Numbered from the stretch's first letter, positions 27,052 to 35,735 are shown. The stretch is 64,000 bases of DNA from Thermobifida alba (GCF_023208015.1 NZ_CP051627.1:4632422-4696421); one strand, 5' to 3'. The notes: generated by a model from the sequence alone, not told the origin. Made by a program: numbers and translations.

Positions 27052-27211
27052 GTAACAGCAGGATGGCCGCTCCGTCACCGAAGGCCGGTATCGTAAACGG
27101 CAGGGAGCAGGCGGCCCCCAGTAACGCCTGTCTCAAAACGACCTTTTCGTGAACCCATCGCCCCCGTCTGCGCGTCAAATCGTTAGCGCTTGCAAAGTGT
27201 GGGGAGCGACG

Positions 27212-30200
27212 ATGCCAGGGGGCGACGAACTGAGCGAGAGCAGCAACGGCGACAACATTCCGCGCCCTGAGACCGAGGAAGCGACTGTCGCCGATTCTTC
27301 CGTGACAAGAGACGATGTGAACGGCAACGAGTCCGGTTCCGAGGACGACGCCGACCGTGTCGCCGAGGACGGAGACGCGACCGAGGACAAAGGCGAGCCC
27401 GAATGGTTCGCCTCGGACGGCGACTCCCCCTACCTTGAGGCCAGCGCCTTCAAGGACAGCGGCAGCTTCTTCCGGGACAGGGTGGCACGCAGCCTGGCCG
27501 AGGAGTACGGACTCGACTTCGACGAGAACGGAGGGAAGGGTACCGATCCCGTGAACGCCGACGGCGGGGACGAGCAGCGGTCCGACGACCAGGACGGACC
27601 GGCCGGGACCACGCCGCCGGCGGAGGACACCGACCAGGAGGCCGAGAGCTCCGGGTCGGTTGACGAGGAGGAGACTGAGCGGATCGGTTCGGGCTCCGGG
27701 TCGGTTGACGAGGAGGAGACTGAGCGGATCGGTTCGGGCTCCGGGTCGGTCGATGAGGAGGAGACTGAGCGGATCGGTTCGGGCTCCGGGTCGGTTGACG
27801 AGGAGGAGACTGAGCGGATCGGTTCGGGCTCCGGGTCGGTTGACGAGGAGGAGACTGAGCGGATCGGTTCGGGCTCCGGGTCGGTCGATGAGGAGGAGAC
27901 TGAGCGGATCGGTTCGGGCTCCGGGTCGGTTGACGAGGAGGAGACTGAGCGGATCGGTTCGGGCTCCGGGTCGGTTGACGAGGAGGAGACTGAGCGGATC
28001 GGTTCGGGCTCCGGGTCGGTTGACGAGGAGGAGACTGAGCGGATCGGTTCGGGCTCCGGGTCGGTCGATGAGGAGGAGACTGAGCGGATCGGTTCGGGCT
28101 CCGGGTCGGTCGATGAGGAGGAGACTGAGCGGATCGGTTCGGGCTCCGGGTCGGTTGACGAGGAGGAGACTGAGCGGATCGGTTCGGGCTCCGGGTCGGT
28201 CGATGAGGAGGAGACTGAGCGGATCCAGCCGTCCGCACCGGCCGCCGGACAGTCCTCCGGCCTCGACGAGGCCACCATCCAGGTCCCGGCCGTGGGAGCG
28301 GCCCCGGAACAGCCCGCACCCCCCTCCGCACCGACCTCCGAGACCACCGCGGTCTTCAGCCACAACCCGGCCGACCCCGGTTCCCGACGGCGCCCCCTGC
28401 CCCCACGCTTCATGAAGTCGGCCGGGCGGACGGGCGACTCCGGACCCGCCACCCCGCCCCCGCCCACCACCACCGCGGCGGGCGGCGCCGGCCCTGACGG
28501 CAAAGGCAAGAACAAGAAGGGCAAACCCAAACGCAAGAAACCGCTGTGGTGGCGCATCACCCGTGTCGGGCTGATCGCGGCGGTGCTCCTCGTCGGCCTC
28601 GTGGCCGGCGGCTTCGCCTACGCCTACACGGCCTTCGAGGTCCCCGACGCCGCCCAGGCCGACGCCACCGCGCAGGGCTCCGTCTTCTACTACGCCGACG
28701 GCTCGGTCCTCACCGAACGCGGCGTCAACCGCAAGCCCGTCTCCCTCGACAGCGTTCCCGAACACGTCCAGAACGCCATCCTCTCCGCGGAGAACCGCGG
28801 CTTCTGGGACGAGCCGGGCGTCTCCCTCACCGGTACGGCGCGCGCGGTCTGGTCCACCGTCACCGGAAAGCAGGTCCAGGGCGGGTCCACCATCACCCAG
28901 CAGTTCGTGCGCAACTACTACGAGGGACTCAGCCAGGAGCAGACCATCGAGCGCAAGCTCAAGGAGATCATCATCGCGCTCAAGGTCGACCGCTCCCAGC
29001 CCAAGGAGTGGATCCTGGAGCAGTACCTCAACACCATCTACTTCGGGCGCAACGCCTACGGTATCCAGGCCGCAGCCGAGGCCTACTACGACAAGAACGT
29101 CGGCGACCTCACCCCCGACGAGGCGGCGTTCCTGGCCGCGGCCATCCAGCAGCCCACCAAGTTCGGGTTCGCCGACAGCGACACCACGCCCGAGATGGAG
29201 AACCGCTGGGAGTACGTGGTCAACGGCCTGGTGGACATGGGGTCCATCACCGAGGCCGAGGCCGCGGAGTACGAGTTCCCCAAGCCGCTGCCGGAACGGC
29301 CCCAGGACAACATCGACCTGAGCGGCTACAAGGGCTACATGTTCCAGCAGGCCATGAAGGAGCTGGAGGAGCTCGGCTACAGCGAGGACAACATCAACCG
29401 GGGCGGCTACGAGATCCACACCACCTTCGACCCGGACCTGATGGAGGCGGCCTACGAGGCCGTGCAGGAGACCGTGCCCGTCGACGACCTGCCGGAGGGG
29501 GTGCGGGTCGGACTCAGCGTGGTCGACCCGTCCACCGGAGGAGTGGTGGCCTTCTACGGGGGCCAGGACTACTTCGAGAACCAGTACGACAGCGCGTTCC
29601 TGGGCACCGCGCAGGCGGGGTCGGCGATGAAGCCGTACGTGCTGGCCGCCGCCCTCAAGGACGGGCTGGGGCTGTACACCGTGGTGAACGGCAACGGGCC
29701 GCGGTACATCAACGGCACCATGATCCAGAACGCGGGCAACGCCCCCGGTGGCGCGATGAACCTCATCCAGGCCACCACCGTCTCCAACAACCTCGGCTAC
29801 ATCGACCTGGCCGAGCGGGTCGGACTGGAGAAGGTCGCCGAGACCGCCTACGACATGGGGCTGCCCGAGGGCAGCATCGACCTGGTGCCGGTGCTGCCGC
29901 TGGGCGCCAACAGCGTGAGCCCCACCGACCAGGCGGGCGGCTACGCCACCTTCGCCAACGGCGGCGAGCACATCGAGACGCACGTCGTCTCCTCCATCAT
30001 CAACAAGGAAGGGGAGGAGGAGCGCCCCGAACCGGAACGCAAGCGGGTGCTCACCGAGGAGCAGGCGGCCGACGCCACCTATGCGATGCGCCAGGTGATC
30101 AACTCGGGTACCGGCACCGCGGCCGGTATCGGACGCCCCGCGGCGGGCAAGACCGGGACCACCAACGGCAGCGTCGCCGCCTGGTTCGTCGGCTACACGC

Positions 30201-30619
30201 CGCAGCTGTCCGCGGCGGTGGGCATCTACAGCGGCGACAACGAGAGGTTCTCCGTGCCCGGCTGGGGCACCCTGTCCGGCGGCACCCTCCCGGCGACGGT
30301 GTGGCGCACCTTCATGCAGAAGGCACTGGAGGGCGAACCCGTCAAGGACTTCCCCTCGCCGACGTTCGGCGGATCATCGCCGAACTGGGCGCCGGCGCCC
30401 GAACCGGAGGAAACCACGACGGACGAGAGCACCTCCGAGGAGTCGGCTCCGGAGAACGGGCAGCCCGCGGTCCCCGCACCCGAGGTGCCCCAGCCCGTGG
30501 TTCCCGAGCCCGTGGTCCCCGAGCCCGTGGTCCCCGAGCCCGAGGTGCCCCAGCCCGGCATCCCGCCCCCCGGAGACCCCGGAAGCGGAACGACCGAGGG
30601 GTGGTCGCCGACAGGCTGA
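27212..30619 (+). CDS. Class A penicillin-binding protein with a 13-fold acidic Thr-repeat cytoplasmic tail
   Basis: The 1135-residue bifunctional peptidoglycan synthase has a very long cytoplasmic N-terminus (1-450), one membrane anchor (about 451-473), a GT51 glycosyltransferase and a transpeptidase. GT51 shows the catalytic Glu527 in AENRGFW and GGSTITQQFVRN. The transpeptidase shows SAMK (Ser804, Lys807), a SNN motif and KTGTT at 980. The extracellular tail is Pro-rich with PVVPEP repeats. Residues 144-338 are thirteen tandem 15-mers with core SVDEEETERI, each with one Thr preceded by three Glu and followed by Ile at +3. Two similar motifs follow at Thr355 (DEATIQV) and Thr378/379 (SETTAVF). 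I chose ATG 27212, with GGGGAG upstream; GTG 27149 is an in-frame alternative. Phosphorylation of class A PBP tails by PknB-type kinases is known in mycobacteria. Confidence 0.92.
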   Translation: MPGGDELSESSNGDNIPRPETEEATVADSSVTRDDVNGNESGSEDDADRVAEDGDATEDKGEPEWFASDGDSPYLEASAFKDSGSFFRDRVARSLAEEYGLDFDENGGKGTDPVNADGGDEQRSDDQDGPAGTTPPAEDTDQEAESSGSVDEEETERIGSGSGSVDEEETERIGSGSGSVDEEETERIGSGSGSVDEEETERIGSGSGSVDEEETERIGSGSGSVDEEETERIGSGSGSVDEEETERIGSGSGSVDEEETERIGSGSGSVDEEETERIGSGSGSVDEEETERIGSGSGSVDEEETERIGSGSGSVDEEETERIGSGSGSVDEEETERIQPSAPAAGQSSGLDEATIQVPAVGAAPEQPAPPSAPTSETTAVFSHNPADPGSRRRPLPPRFMKSAGRTGDSGPATPPPPTTTAAGGAGPDGKGKNKKGKPKRKKPLWWRITRVGLIAAVLLVGLVAGGFAYAYTAFEVPDAAQADATAQGSVFYYADGSVLTERGVNRKPVSLDSVPEHVQNAILSAENRGFWDEPGVSLTGTARAVWSTVTGKQVQGGSTITQQFVRNYYEGLSQEQTIERKLKEIIIALKVDRSQPKEWILEQYLNTIYFGRNAYGIQAAAEAYYDKNVGDLTPDEAAFLAAAIQQPTKFGFADSDTTPEMENRWEYVVNGLVDMGSITEAEAAEYEFPKPLPERPQDNIDLSGYKGYMFQQAMKELEELGYSEDNINRGGYEIHTTFDPDLMEAAYEAVQETVPVDDLPEGVRVGLSVVDPSTGGVVAFYGGQDYFENQYDSAFLGTAQAGSAMKPYVLAAALKDGLGLYTVVNGNGPRYINGTMIQNAGNAPGGAMNLIQATTVSNNLGYIDLAERVGLEKVAETAYDMGLPEGSIDLVPVLPLGANSVSPTDQAGGYATFANGGEHIETHVVSSIINKEGEEERPEPERKRVLTEEQAADATYAMRQVINSGTGTAAGIGRPAAGKTGTTNGSVAAWFVGYTPQLSAAVGIYSGDNERFSVPGWGTLSGGTLPATVWRTFMQKALEGEPVKDFPSPTFGGSSPNWAPAPEPEETTTDESTSEESAPENGQPAVPAPEVPQPVVPEPVVPEPVVPEPEVPQPGIPPPGDPGSGTTEGWSPTG
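27641..28225 (+). repeat. In-frame 45-bp tandem repeat, 13 units
   Basis: The unit encodes GSGSGSVDEEETERI. The first copy starts imperfectly (AESSGSV). Units are otherwise identical apart from one two-base alternation, GTTGAC (A) or GTCGAT (B), both encoding Val-Asp. The order is A A B A A B A A A B B A B. Near identity at the DNA level points to recent expansion or homogenisation. It lies wholly inside the PBP gene. Confidence 0.97.
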
Positions 30620-30622
30620 CAG

Positions 30623-30663
30623 GGGTGCGGGCCGCCTCCCGGGAGGGGAGGCGGCCCGCACCC
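30623..30663. terminator. Bidirectional hairpin after the PBP gene
   Basis: A perfect 17-bp stem (30623-30639 with 30647-30663) with a 7-nt loop starts 3 nt after the PBP stop and lies between convergent genes. Confidence 0.75.
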
Positions 30664-30695
30664 TGTTGCACGGTCCCGGCACCGGAGCCGGCCGG

Positions 30696-31778
30696 TCACC
30701 TGACCGGAAGCGCCACCGGCCGGTCGCAGCAGCCCTCGGCGCTCTGCTCCGCCGCACCGGGGACAGCGGTGAAGACCCGGGCTCCGGGAGTGGCCCCGCA
30801 CAGCGCGTCGACGGCCAGGATCATCGCGGCGGTGGTCCAGGTGCTGCGTTCCACCGGCCAACGCACGTCGTGGACGAACTGGTAACCCGTCCAGTAGGCG
30901 CCGTCGTCGGGGTCGCGCAGGTGCTGGACCGAGTCGAGCAGTTCGGCCCCCCGGTCGTACTCGCCGACCGCGGCCAGCGCGAGCACCAGCTCCGAGGTCT
31001 CGGCCCCGGTGACCCACGGCTGGTCGCTGACGCAGCGGATGCCCAGACCGGGCACCACGAAGGTGTCCCAACGCTCCGCGAGGCGCTCCTCGGCCCGCTC
31101 GCCGCGCATCGCGCCGCCCAGGATCGGGTAGTACCAGTCCATCGAGTAGCGGCTGCGGTCGGCGAAGACCGTCTCGTGGTCGCAGATCAGGTGCGCCAGG
31201 CGCGCGGCGGCCAACTCCCAGTCCGGCTGGGGGCGGTCCAGGTACTCGGCGAGCGCGACGGCGCAGCGCAGCGAGTGGTGGATGCTCGCGCACACCGTGA
31301 GCAGTGCGTGGTCGCCCGGACGGCCGTCGGTGTCGCGTGCCCAGAGGATCTCTCCCCGCTCGGTGCGCAGGCCCAGCACGAAACCGATCCCGGCGCGCAC
31401 GGTGGGCCACAGCCGCTCCGCGACCGCGTCGTCACCGCTGACCAGCAGGTGGTGCCAGACGCCGACAGCGACGTAGGCGGCGTGGTTGGCCTCCCGGAGG
31501 GGATCGACGACCCTGCCCTGGCGCAGTTTCGCGGGCCAGGAGCCGTCCGGGTTCTGCACCGTCGTCAACCAGTCGTAGGCGCGCACGGCCGCCGCGTGGT
31601 GGCCGACCGTGGACAGCGCCATGGCGCACTCGACGTGGTCCCACACGTCCAGGTGGCCGCCGGGGAACCACGGGATCGCCCCGGAGGGCTCCTGGGTGTT
31701 GAGCAGGTAGTCGGCGCTGCGCACGAGGTCGTCGGCCCGCAGGACGCCGGGCAGTTCCGGAAGGTCGTGCGCGCTCAT
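30696..31778 (-). CDS. Prenyltransferase/terpenoid-cyclase (alpha/alpha barrel) fold protein
   Basis: The 360-residue protein has repeats of the alpha/alpha toroid seen in squalene cyclases and prenyltransferase beta subunits: ADYLLNTQEPSGAIPWFPGG, DWLTTVQNPDGSWPAKL, and DDGAYWTGYQFV. No DxDD or DCTAE cyclase motif is visible, so cyclase activity is not supported; a glycan- or lipid-handling role is possible. The ATG overlaps the stop of the upstream methyltransferase (ATGA), making a tightly coupled glycosyltransferase-methyltransferase-toroid operon. I recall this trio as conserved in actinomycetes, but its product is unknown to me. Confidence 0.7.
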   Translation of the reverse strand: MSAHDLPELPGVLRADDLVRSADYLLNTQEPSGAIPWFPGGHLDVWDHVECAMALSTVGHHAAAVRAYDWLTTVQNPDGSWPAKLRQGRVVDPLREANHAAYVAVGVWHHLLVSGDDAVAERLWPTVRAGIGFVLGLRTERGEILWARDTDGRPGDHALLTVCASIHHSLRCAVALAEYLDRPQPDWELAAARLAHLICDHETVFADRSRYSMDWYYPILGGAMRGERAEERLAERWDTFVVPGLGIRCVSDQPWVTGAETSELVLALAAVGEYDRGAELLDSVQHLRDPDDGAYWTGYQFVHDVRWPVERSTWTTAAMILAVDALCGATPGARVFTAVPGAAEQSAEGCCDRPVALPVR

Positions 31779-32506
31779 CCGGTGTCCCCGCCGTGCCGTG
31801 GTTTGCGGAGGTAGACGACGACGCTCTTGCCGATCAGCGGGTTGAGCGCGCGTTCGGTGAGGCGGGTGAGGCGGGGGGCCTTGAGCATGTCCCAGACCAG
31901 GAGGTCGTGGTAGGCGCGCACCAGCGGGTGGGAGTCGTTGTCGGTGCCCACCGCGCACTTGAGCCACCAGTAGGGCGAGTGCAGGGCGTGCGCGTGGTGG
32001 TGCGGGCCGATCTCGAACCCGGTGGCCTTGAGCTTGGCCTCCAGTTCGGCCCGGGTGTAGATGCGGATGTGGCCGCCCTCGACGGTGTGGTACTCCTCCG
32101 ACAGCGCCCAGCAGACACGTTCGGGCAGCCAGCTCGGCACGGTGACGACGGCGATGCCGCCCGGGCGGAGCACACGGTACATCTCGGCCATGGCGGCGGT
32201 GTCGTGCGGGATGTGCTCCATGATCTCGGCCGCGATGACCCGGTCGAAGGAGTTGTCGTCGAAGGGCATGGCCAGCGCGTCGCCCTTGACGGTCTCGGCC
32301 GCGGCCTCGGCGGGGGCCTCCCCCTCGGCGCGCATGGCGGCGAACATGGCGGAGACCTCGGCCAGGTCGTTCTCGTTCTGGTCGAAGGCCACCACGTCGG
32401 CTCCTCGGCGGTAGACCTCGAACGCGTGCCGGCCGCCACCGCAGCCCAGGTCCAACACCCGCTTGCCGGGACCGACGGGGAACAGAGTGAAGTCAACGGT
32501 GATCAG
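31775..32506 (-). CDS. Class I SAM-dependent methyltransferase with a probable CTG start
   Basis: The 243-residue protein has motif I VLDLGCGGGRHAFE, acidic motif II VVAFDQNEND, and FDRVIAAEIMEHIPHD with RVLRPGG, as in the Methyltransf_11 group. The annotation-friendly GTG at 32458 would begin inside motif I. The frame is open only to a TGA about 30 nt upstream of the CTG at 32506, with no other ATG, GTG or TTG between. That CTG has AAGGAG exactly 6 nt before it and gives an N-terminus (ITVDFTLFPVGPGKR) like homologues that begin MLTVDF. I therefore place the start at CTG 32506. It forms one operon with the neighbouring glycosyltransferase and toroid-fold protein. Confidence 0.75.
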   Translation of the reverse strand: MITVDFTLFPVGPGKRVLDLGCGGGRHAFEVYRRGADVVAFDQNENDLAEVSAMFAAMRAEGEAPAEAAAETVKGDALAMPFDDNSFDRVIAAEIMEHIPHDTAAMAEMYRVLRPGGIAVVTVPSWLPERVCWALSEEYHTVEGGHIRIYTRAELEAKLKATGFEIGPHHHAHALHSPYWWLKCAVGTDNDSHPLVRAYHDLLVWDMLKAPRLTRLTERALNPLIGKSVVVYLRKPRHGGDTG

Positions 32507-32580
32507 AGGACGCTCCTTCTGGTCGTACCTGCGGTGTCACGTGTGCGGAGAACACGCGTTCACGGTGGGGTCACGGGAAA

Positions 32581-33858
32581 CTACGAGGCCCGGGCGGAGC
32601 GGTCCGTCCGGGTGTGTCGGGCGGCCTCGATGGCGGAGACGTAGTGGCGGGCGGTCGCCTCGGCCACCGCCCGCCACGTGAAGCGTTCCTGGACGCGCCG
32701 CCAGGCGGCCTCGCTCATCCGGGCGCGTTCGGCGTCGTTGTCCAGCAGTTCGGCCACCGCTGCGGAGAGCGCCTCGGCGTCGCCGGGAGGCACCAGGCGT
32801 CCGGCGCCGTCCTCACCGACCACTTCGGGCAGGGCGCCCGCCCGGCTGGCCACGAGCGGGGTCCCGGTGGCCATGGCCTCCACGGCGGGCAGGGAGAAGC
32901 CCTCGTACAGCGAGGGGATCACCGCGATCTGGGCACTGGACAGCAGGCAGGCCAGCTCGGTGTCGTCGATGCCGTTGACGAAGGTGACGCGGTCCCGCAG
33001 CGACAGTTCGTCGACGAGCTGCTCGGTGGGGCCTCCCGGCTGGGGCCTGCTGACGACGGTCAGTTCGACGTCGCGTTCGGTGGCGAGTTTGGCGACGGCC
33101 CGCAGCAGCGTCGCGACCCCCTTGAGCGGACTGTCGGCGCTGGCCACGCAGACGATCCGGCCGGGGACACGGGAGACGTCGGGACGGGGGTGGAAGAACC
33201 TGGTGTCCACGCCGAGCGGGACCACGTCGATGACGGAGGGGCGCACCCGGAACTCGCGGGCGACGTCCTCGGCGGAGGAGCGCGAGGGAACCAGGATGGA
33301 CCGCAGCCGACGGGCCACCCGGCCCTGCATGTTCACGAAGCTGTACCAGCGGCGTTTGGACAGGCGCTGCCAGCCGGTGGCGGACTCCAGTTCGATGCGG
33401 CGGTCCACGGTGATGGGGTGGTGGATGGTGGTGACGAGGGGGAGGGCCGCCTGGACGCCGAGCAGGCCGTAGCCGAGGGTCTGGTTGTCGTGCACCACGT
33501 CGAACTCGTCACGGCGGGCCCGTAGTTCGCGCAGGGCCCGCAGGGAGAAGGTGAGCGGTTCGGGGAAGCCCGCGGTCCACATGGTGGTGACTTCGAGCGC
33601 GTCGATCCAGTCCCGCCACTGGCGCATCGGCGGGGCCTGGAACGGGTGGGCGTCGTTGTACAGGTCCAGGCTGGCGATCCGGTCCAGTGCGACGCCGTCG
33701 TCGAGAACGGGGTAGGGCTGGCCGGACAGCACCCGCACCTGGTGTCCGAGCGCGGCGAGTTCTCGGGAGAGGTGTCGGACGTAGACACCCTGGCCGCCAC
33801 AGTGCGGCTTGCTTCGGTAGGAGAGCAGGGCAATGCGCAGAGGACGGTCAAGAGGCAT
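32581..33858 (-). CDS. GT4-family glycosyltransferase
   Basis: The 425-residue GT-B protein has an N-terminal acceptor domain starting RIALLSYRSKPHCGGQGVYVRHL, with the glycine-rich GGQG loop, and a nucleotide-sugar domain with VPLGVDTRFF, SADSPLKGVATLL and EGFSLPAVEAMATGTPLVAS. The EGFSLPAVEA segment carries the family's EX7E-type motif. It transfers a sugar from an NDP-sugar with retention; donor and acceptor are unknown. No membrane segment is present, so it is probably peripheral. It is first in the three-gene operon. A TAATAT -10-like box lies on the - strand at 34050-34055. Confidence 0.85.
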   Translation of the reverse strand: MPLDRPLRIALLSYRSKPHCGGQGVYVRHLSRELAALGHQVRVLSGQPYPVLDDGVALDRIASLDLYNDAHPFQAPPMRQWRDWIDALEVTTMWTAGFPEPLTFSLRALRELRARRDEFDVVHDNQTLGYGLLGVQAALPLVTTIHHPITVDRRIELESATGWQRLSKRRWYSFVNMQGRVARRLRSILVPSRSSAEDVAREFRVRPSVIDVVPLGVDTRFFHPRPDVSRVPGRIVCVASADSPLKGVATLLRAVAKLATERDVELTVVSRPQPGGPTEQLVDELSLRDRVTFVNGIDDTELACLLSSAQIAVIPSLYEGFSLPAVEAMATGTPLVASRAGALPEVVGEDGAGRLVPPGDAEALSAAVAELLDNDAERARMSEAAWRRVQERFTWRAVAEATARHYVSAIEAARHTRTDRSARAS

Positions 33859-34196
33859 GTGGCAGACAACCCATCACAGGCGAGGAGCCGCGGGCCGACC
33901 CGTTGGCGTCGGGCGGGGTCCCGCACGCTCACGATGGCGGCGGAGTCACTCGGGGCGGTGGGGACGTCGGGCGGTGTCCATGACGCGACGTGTTGGCTGC
34001 CCCCCGTTCCGACACTGTCGACAAGCCACCTGTCCGTCACCCGCCTCGCATATTACCCACCAGTTCGCTCCCGGGCTCTTCCCGGGGGTACCGGACGGCC
34101 GGGGGCGGAGGCTACCTCCGTTACCCTCCGGTCGCTCACCGAAAACATCGGCTCGGGGGAGGCCCGGGCCGCGGGGCAGCGGTCCGGAAGACGGCC
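33859..34196. other. Intergenic region upstream of the glycosyltransferase operon
   Basis: No gene is supported in these 338 nt. The only element I can point to is TAATAT (- strand, 34050-34055), a possible -10 box for the glycosyltransferase operon about 190 nt from its start, suggesting a long leader. Confidence 0.35.
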
Positions 34197-34228
34197 GGGC
34201 GGCCCCGAGCCGGAGCTCGGGGCCGCCC
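34197..34228 (-). terminator. Terminator of the sigma-like membrane protein gene
   Basis: A perfect 13-bp stem (34197-34209 with 34216-34228), extendable to 14 bp with a CGGA loop, lies 16 nt beyond the stop on the - strand. Confidence 0.65.
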
Positions 34229-34244
34229 GCCGGAAGTGGAGCGG

Positions 34245-35735
34245 TCAGCGCCTGCCGCTCAGACCCAGCAGCCCCAGCACCCCTTCCAGCAGCGAGACCA
34301 CCCCGCTGCCCGGCCGGCGCGGGGACTCCTCCGGGGCGGGGGCGGGAGCCGGTTCGGGCTGGGACACCGGCTCCTCCCGGGGTTCGGACACCGGCTCCTG
34401 CGGGGCGGCCGGTGCGGGAGGGGGCGCGGGAGGAGCCGCGGGCTCGGCTCCCCCGGTCGAGGGGGCGGAGCCGCCGGACTCCGCACCGCCGCCCGTGCTG
34501 CTGCCCGCACCGCCGCTTGCACCGCCACCCGTCCCGCTGTCTGTCCCGCCGCCCGTTCCGCCGTCCGCTCCGCCGGGCTGTGCCGGCTCGGGTTCGGCGG
34601 CGGGCTCGGGCTCCACCGCGGGCGGGGGCTCGAACGCCGGCTCGGAGACCTCGACGGGGGGCGCACCGCCGGAGTCGGGTTCGGTGCTCTGGGGCGCGTG
34701 CTCGGACATGGGACTGGCGGTCACCCCGTCGACGGGCGGCAGCGCCCCCGCGAGGGTGTCGTCGGAGCTGTTCAGGAAGGCGCCGAGCCCCCACAGGGTG
34801 AACGCGACCAGTGCGGTGACCAGCCCGGCCGTGGCCGGAAGCAGCCATCCGGACAGGCGCTGGGGCTCCTCGGAGGCCTGAGCGGCGGCGGGGGCGGACA
34901 GCGGTTCGGCGTCCGCGTCGAGCGAGGAGGCGGGGGCCGTGTGCTCCTCCGGGGCCGCCGCCGCCTCCGGACCGTCGGGACCGGCCGTGCCGGGGTCGGT
35001 CCCGCGGACCCGCTGGAGGGGGAAGCCGTTGGCGCCCAGGGGGCGGACCAGGGCGGCCGCCGCCTGGCGCCGGGGGGCCGCCTCGGAGGCGGAGCAGTCG
35101 GCGACGACCTGCTCGCGGAGGTGCCGCGGCGGCCCGGGCAGCGCGACCGAGTTCAGGGCCAGCGGGACGTCCGCGATGATCCACCGGGCCCCGGAGCCGT
35201 CCTCGGCCTGGTTCTTCTCGGTGACCAGGTCCGCGACCCGCTGGGCGGCGGACCGGCACAGGTCGCTCACGGTCTCCGGGTCCAGGCCCAGCACGACGGC
35301 GGTCTGGGTGTGCGACAGGCTGTGCCGCAGGGACAGCTCCAGCAGTTCCCGCTGGCTGGGCGGGAGCGTGCCCAGCACCTCGACGAAGGGCTGCTCCTCC
35401 TCGTGGACGGAGAGCAGGGCGTACGGGGAGTCCGGGGTGAGTCCGCGCCGTTCGCACGCGGCCCTGGCCAGCGCGAAGAGCCAGGAGCGGAACAGGTCGA
35501 GGTCCTGGAGCTGGGGAAGCAGCTCGACCGCGGCCAGGAAGGTCTCGTGCACGGCCGCCGCTACGGCGTCCTCCTCCTGCTCGCTCCGCGGTCCGAGCAG
35601 GGTCCAGCAGTAGCGGTAGAGCGAGGCGGCGAACGCGTCGTAGCACCGCTCGTACCCCTGCCCCTCCCGCAGGAGCGTCGCGAACGCGTGGTCCTCGCTC
35701 ACCCGCTGTCGGTCCGGTCTCTGCGACGCAGTCAA
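34245..35735 (-). CDS. ECF sigma-like protein fused to a membrane anchor and Pro/Gly-rich extracytoplasmic tail
   Basis: Residues 20-175 resemble an ECF sigma factor: a region-2-like part (YDAFAASLYRYCWTLLGPRSEQEEDAV, FRSWLFALARAACERR) and a region-4-like helix-turn-helix (LPPSQRELLELSLRHSLSHTQTAVVLGLDPETVSDL). A linker of about 120 residues leads to one membrane helix (about 297-320, WLLPATAGLVTALVAFTLWG). Beyond it are about 170 residues that are extremely Pro-, Glu- and Gly-rich, presumed outside the cell. Such sigma-anti-sigma-like membrane fusions may be released or gated by signals at the envelope. Sequence in region 2 is divergent, so DNA-directed activity is not certain. The start is TTG 35735 with GGAGGGG just before it. 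It is monocistronic. Confidence 0.65.
   Translation of the reverse strand: MTASQRPDRQRVSEDHAFATLLREGQGYERCYDAFAASLYRYCWTLLGPRSEQEEDAVAAAVHETFLAAVELLPQLQDLDLFRSWLFALARAACERRGLTPDSPYALLSVHEEEQPFVEVLGTLPPSQRELLELSLRHSLSHTQTAVVLGLDPETVSDLCRSAAQRVADLVTEKNQAEDGSGARWIIADVPLALNSVALPGPPRHLREQVVADCSASEAAPRRQAAAALVRPLGANGFPLQRVRGTDPGTAGPDGPEAAAAPEEHTAPASSLDADAEPLSAPAAAQASEEPQRLSGWLLPATAGLVTALVAFTLWGLGAFLNSSDDTLAGALPPVDGVTASPMSEHAPQSTEPDSGGAPPVEVSEPAFEPPPAVEPEPAAEPEPAQPGGADGGTGGGTDSGTGGGASGGAGSSTGGGAESGGSAPSTGGAEPAAPPAPPPAPAAPQEPVSEPREEPVSQPEPAPAPAPEESPRRPGSGVVSLLEGVLGLLGLSGRR

Noticed and set aside
27641-28225. CRISPR-like regular repeats
   Set aside because: Units are contiguous with no unique spacers, keep the reading frame and are a multiple of 3 bp, so this is a protein-coding tandem repeat.
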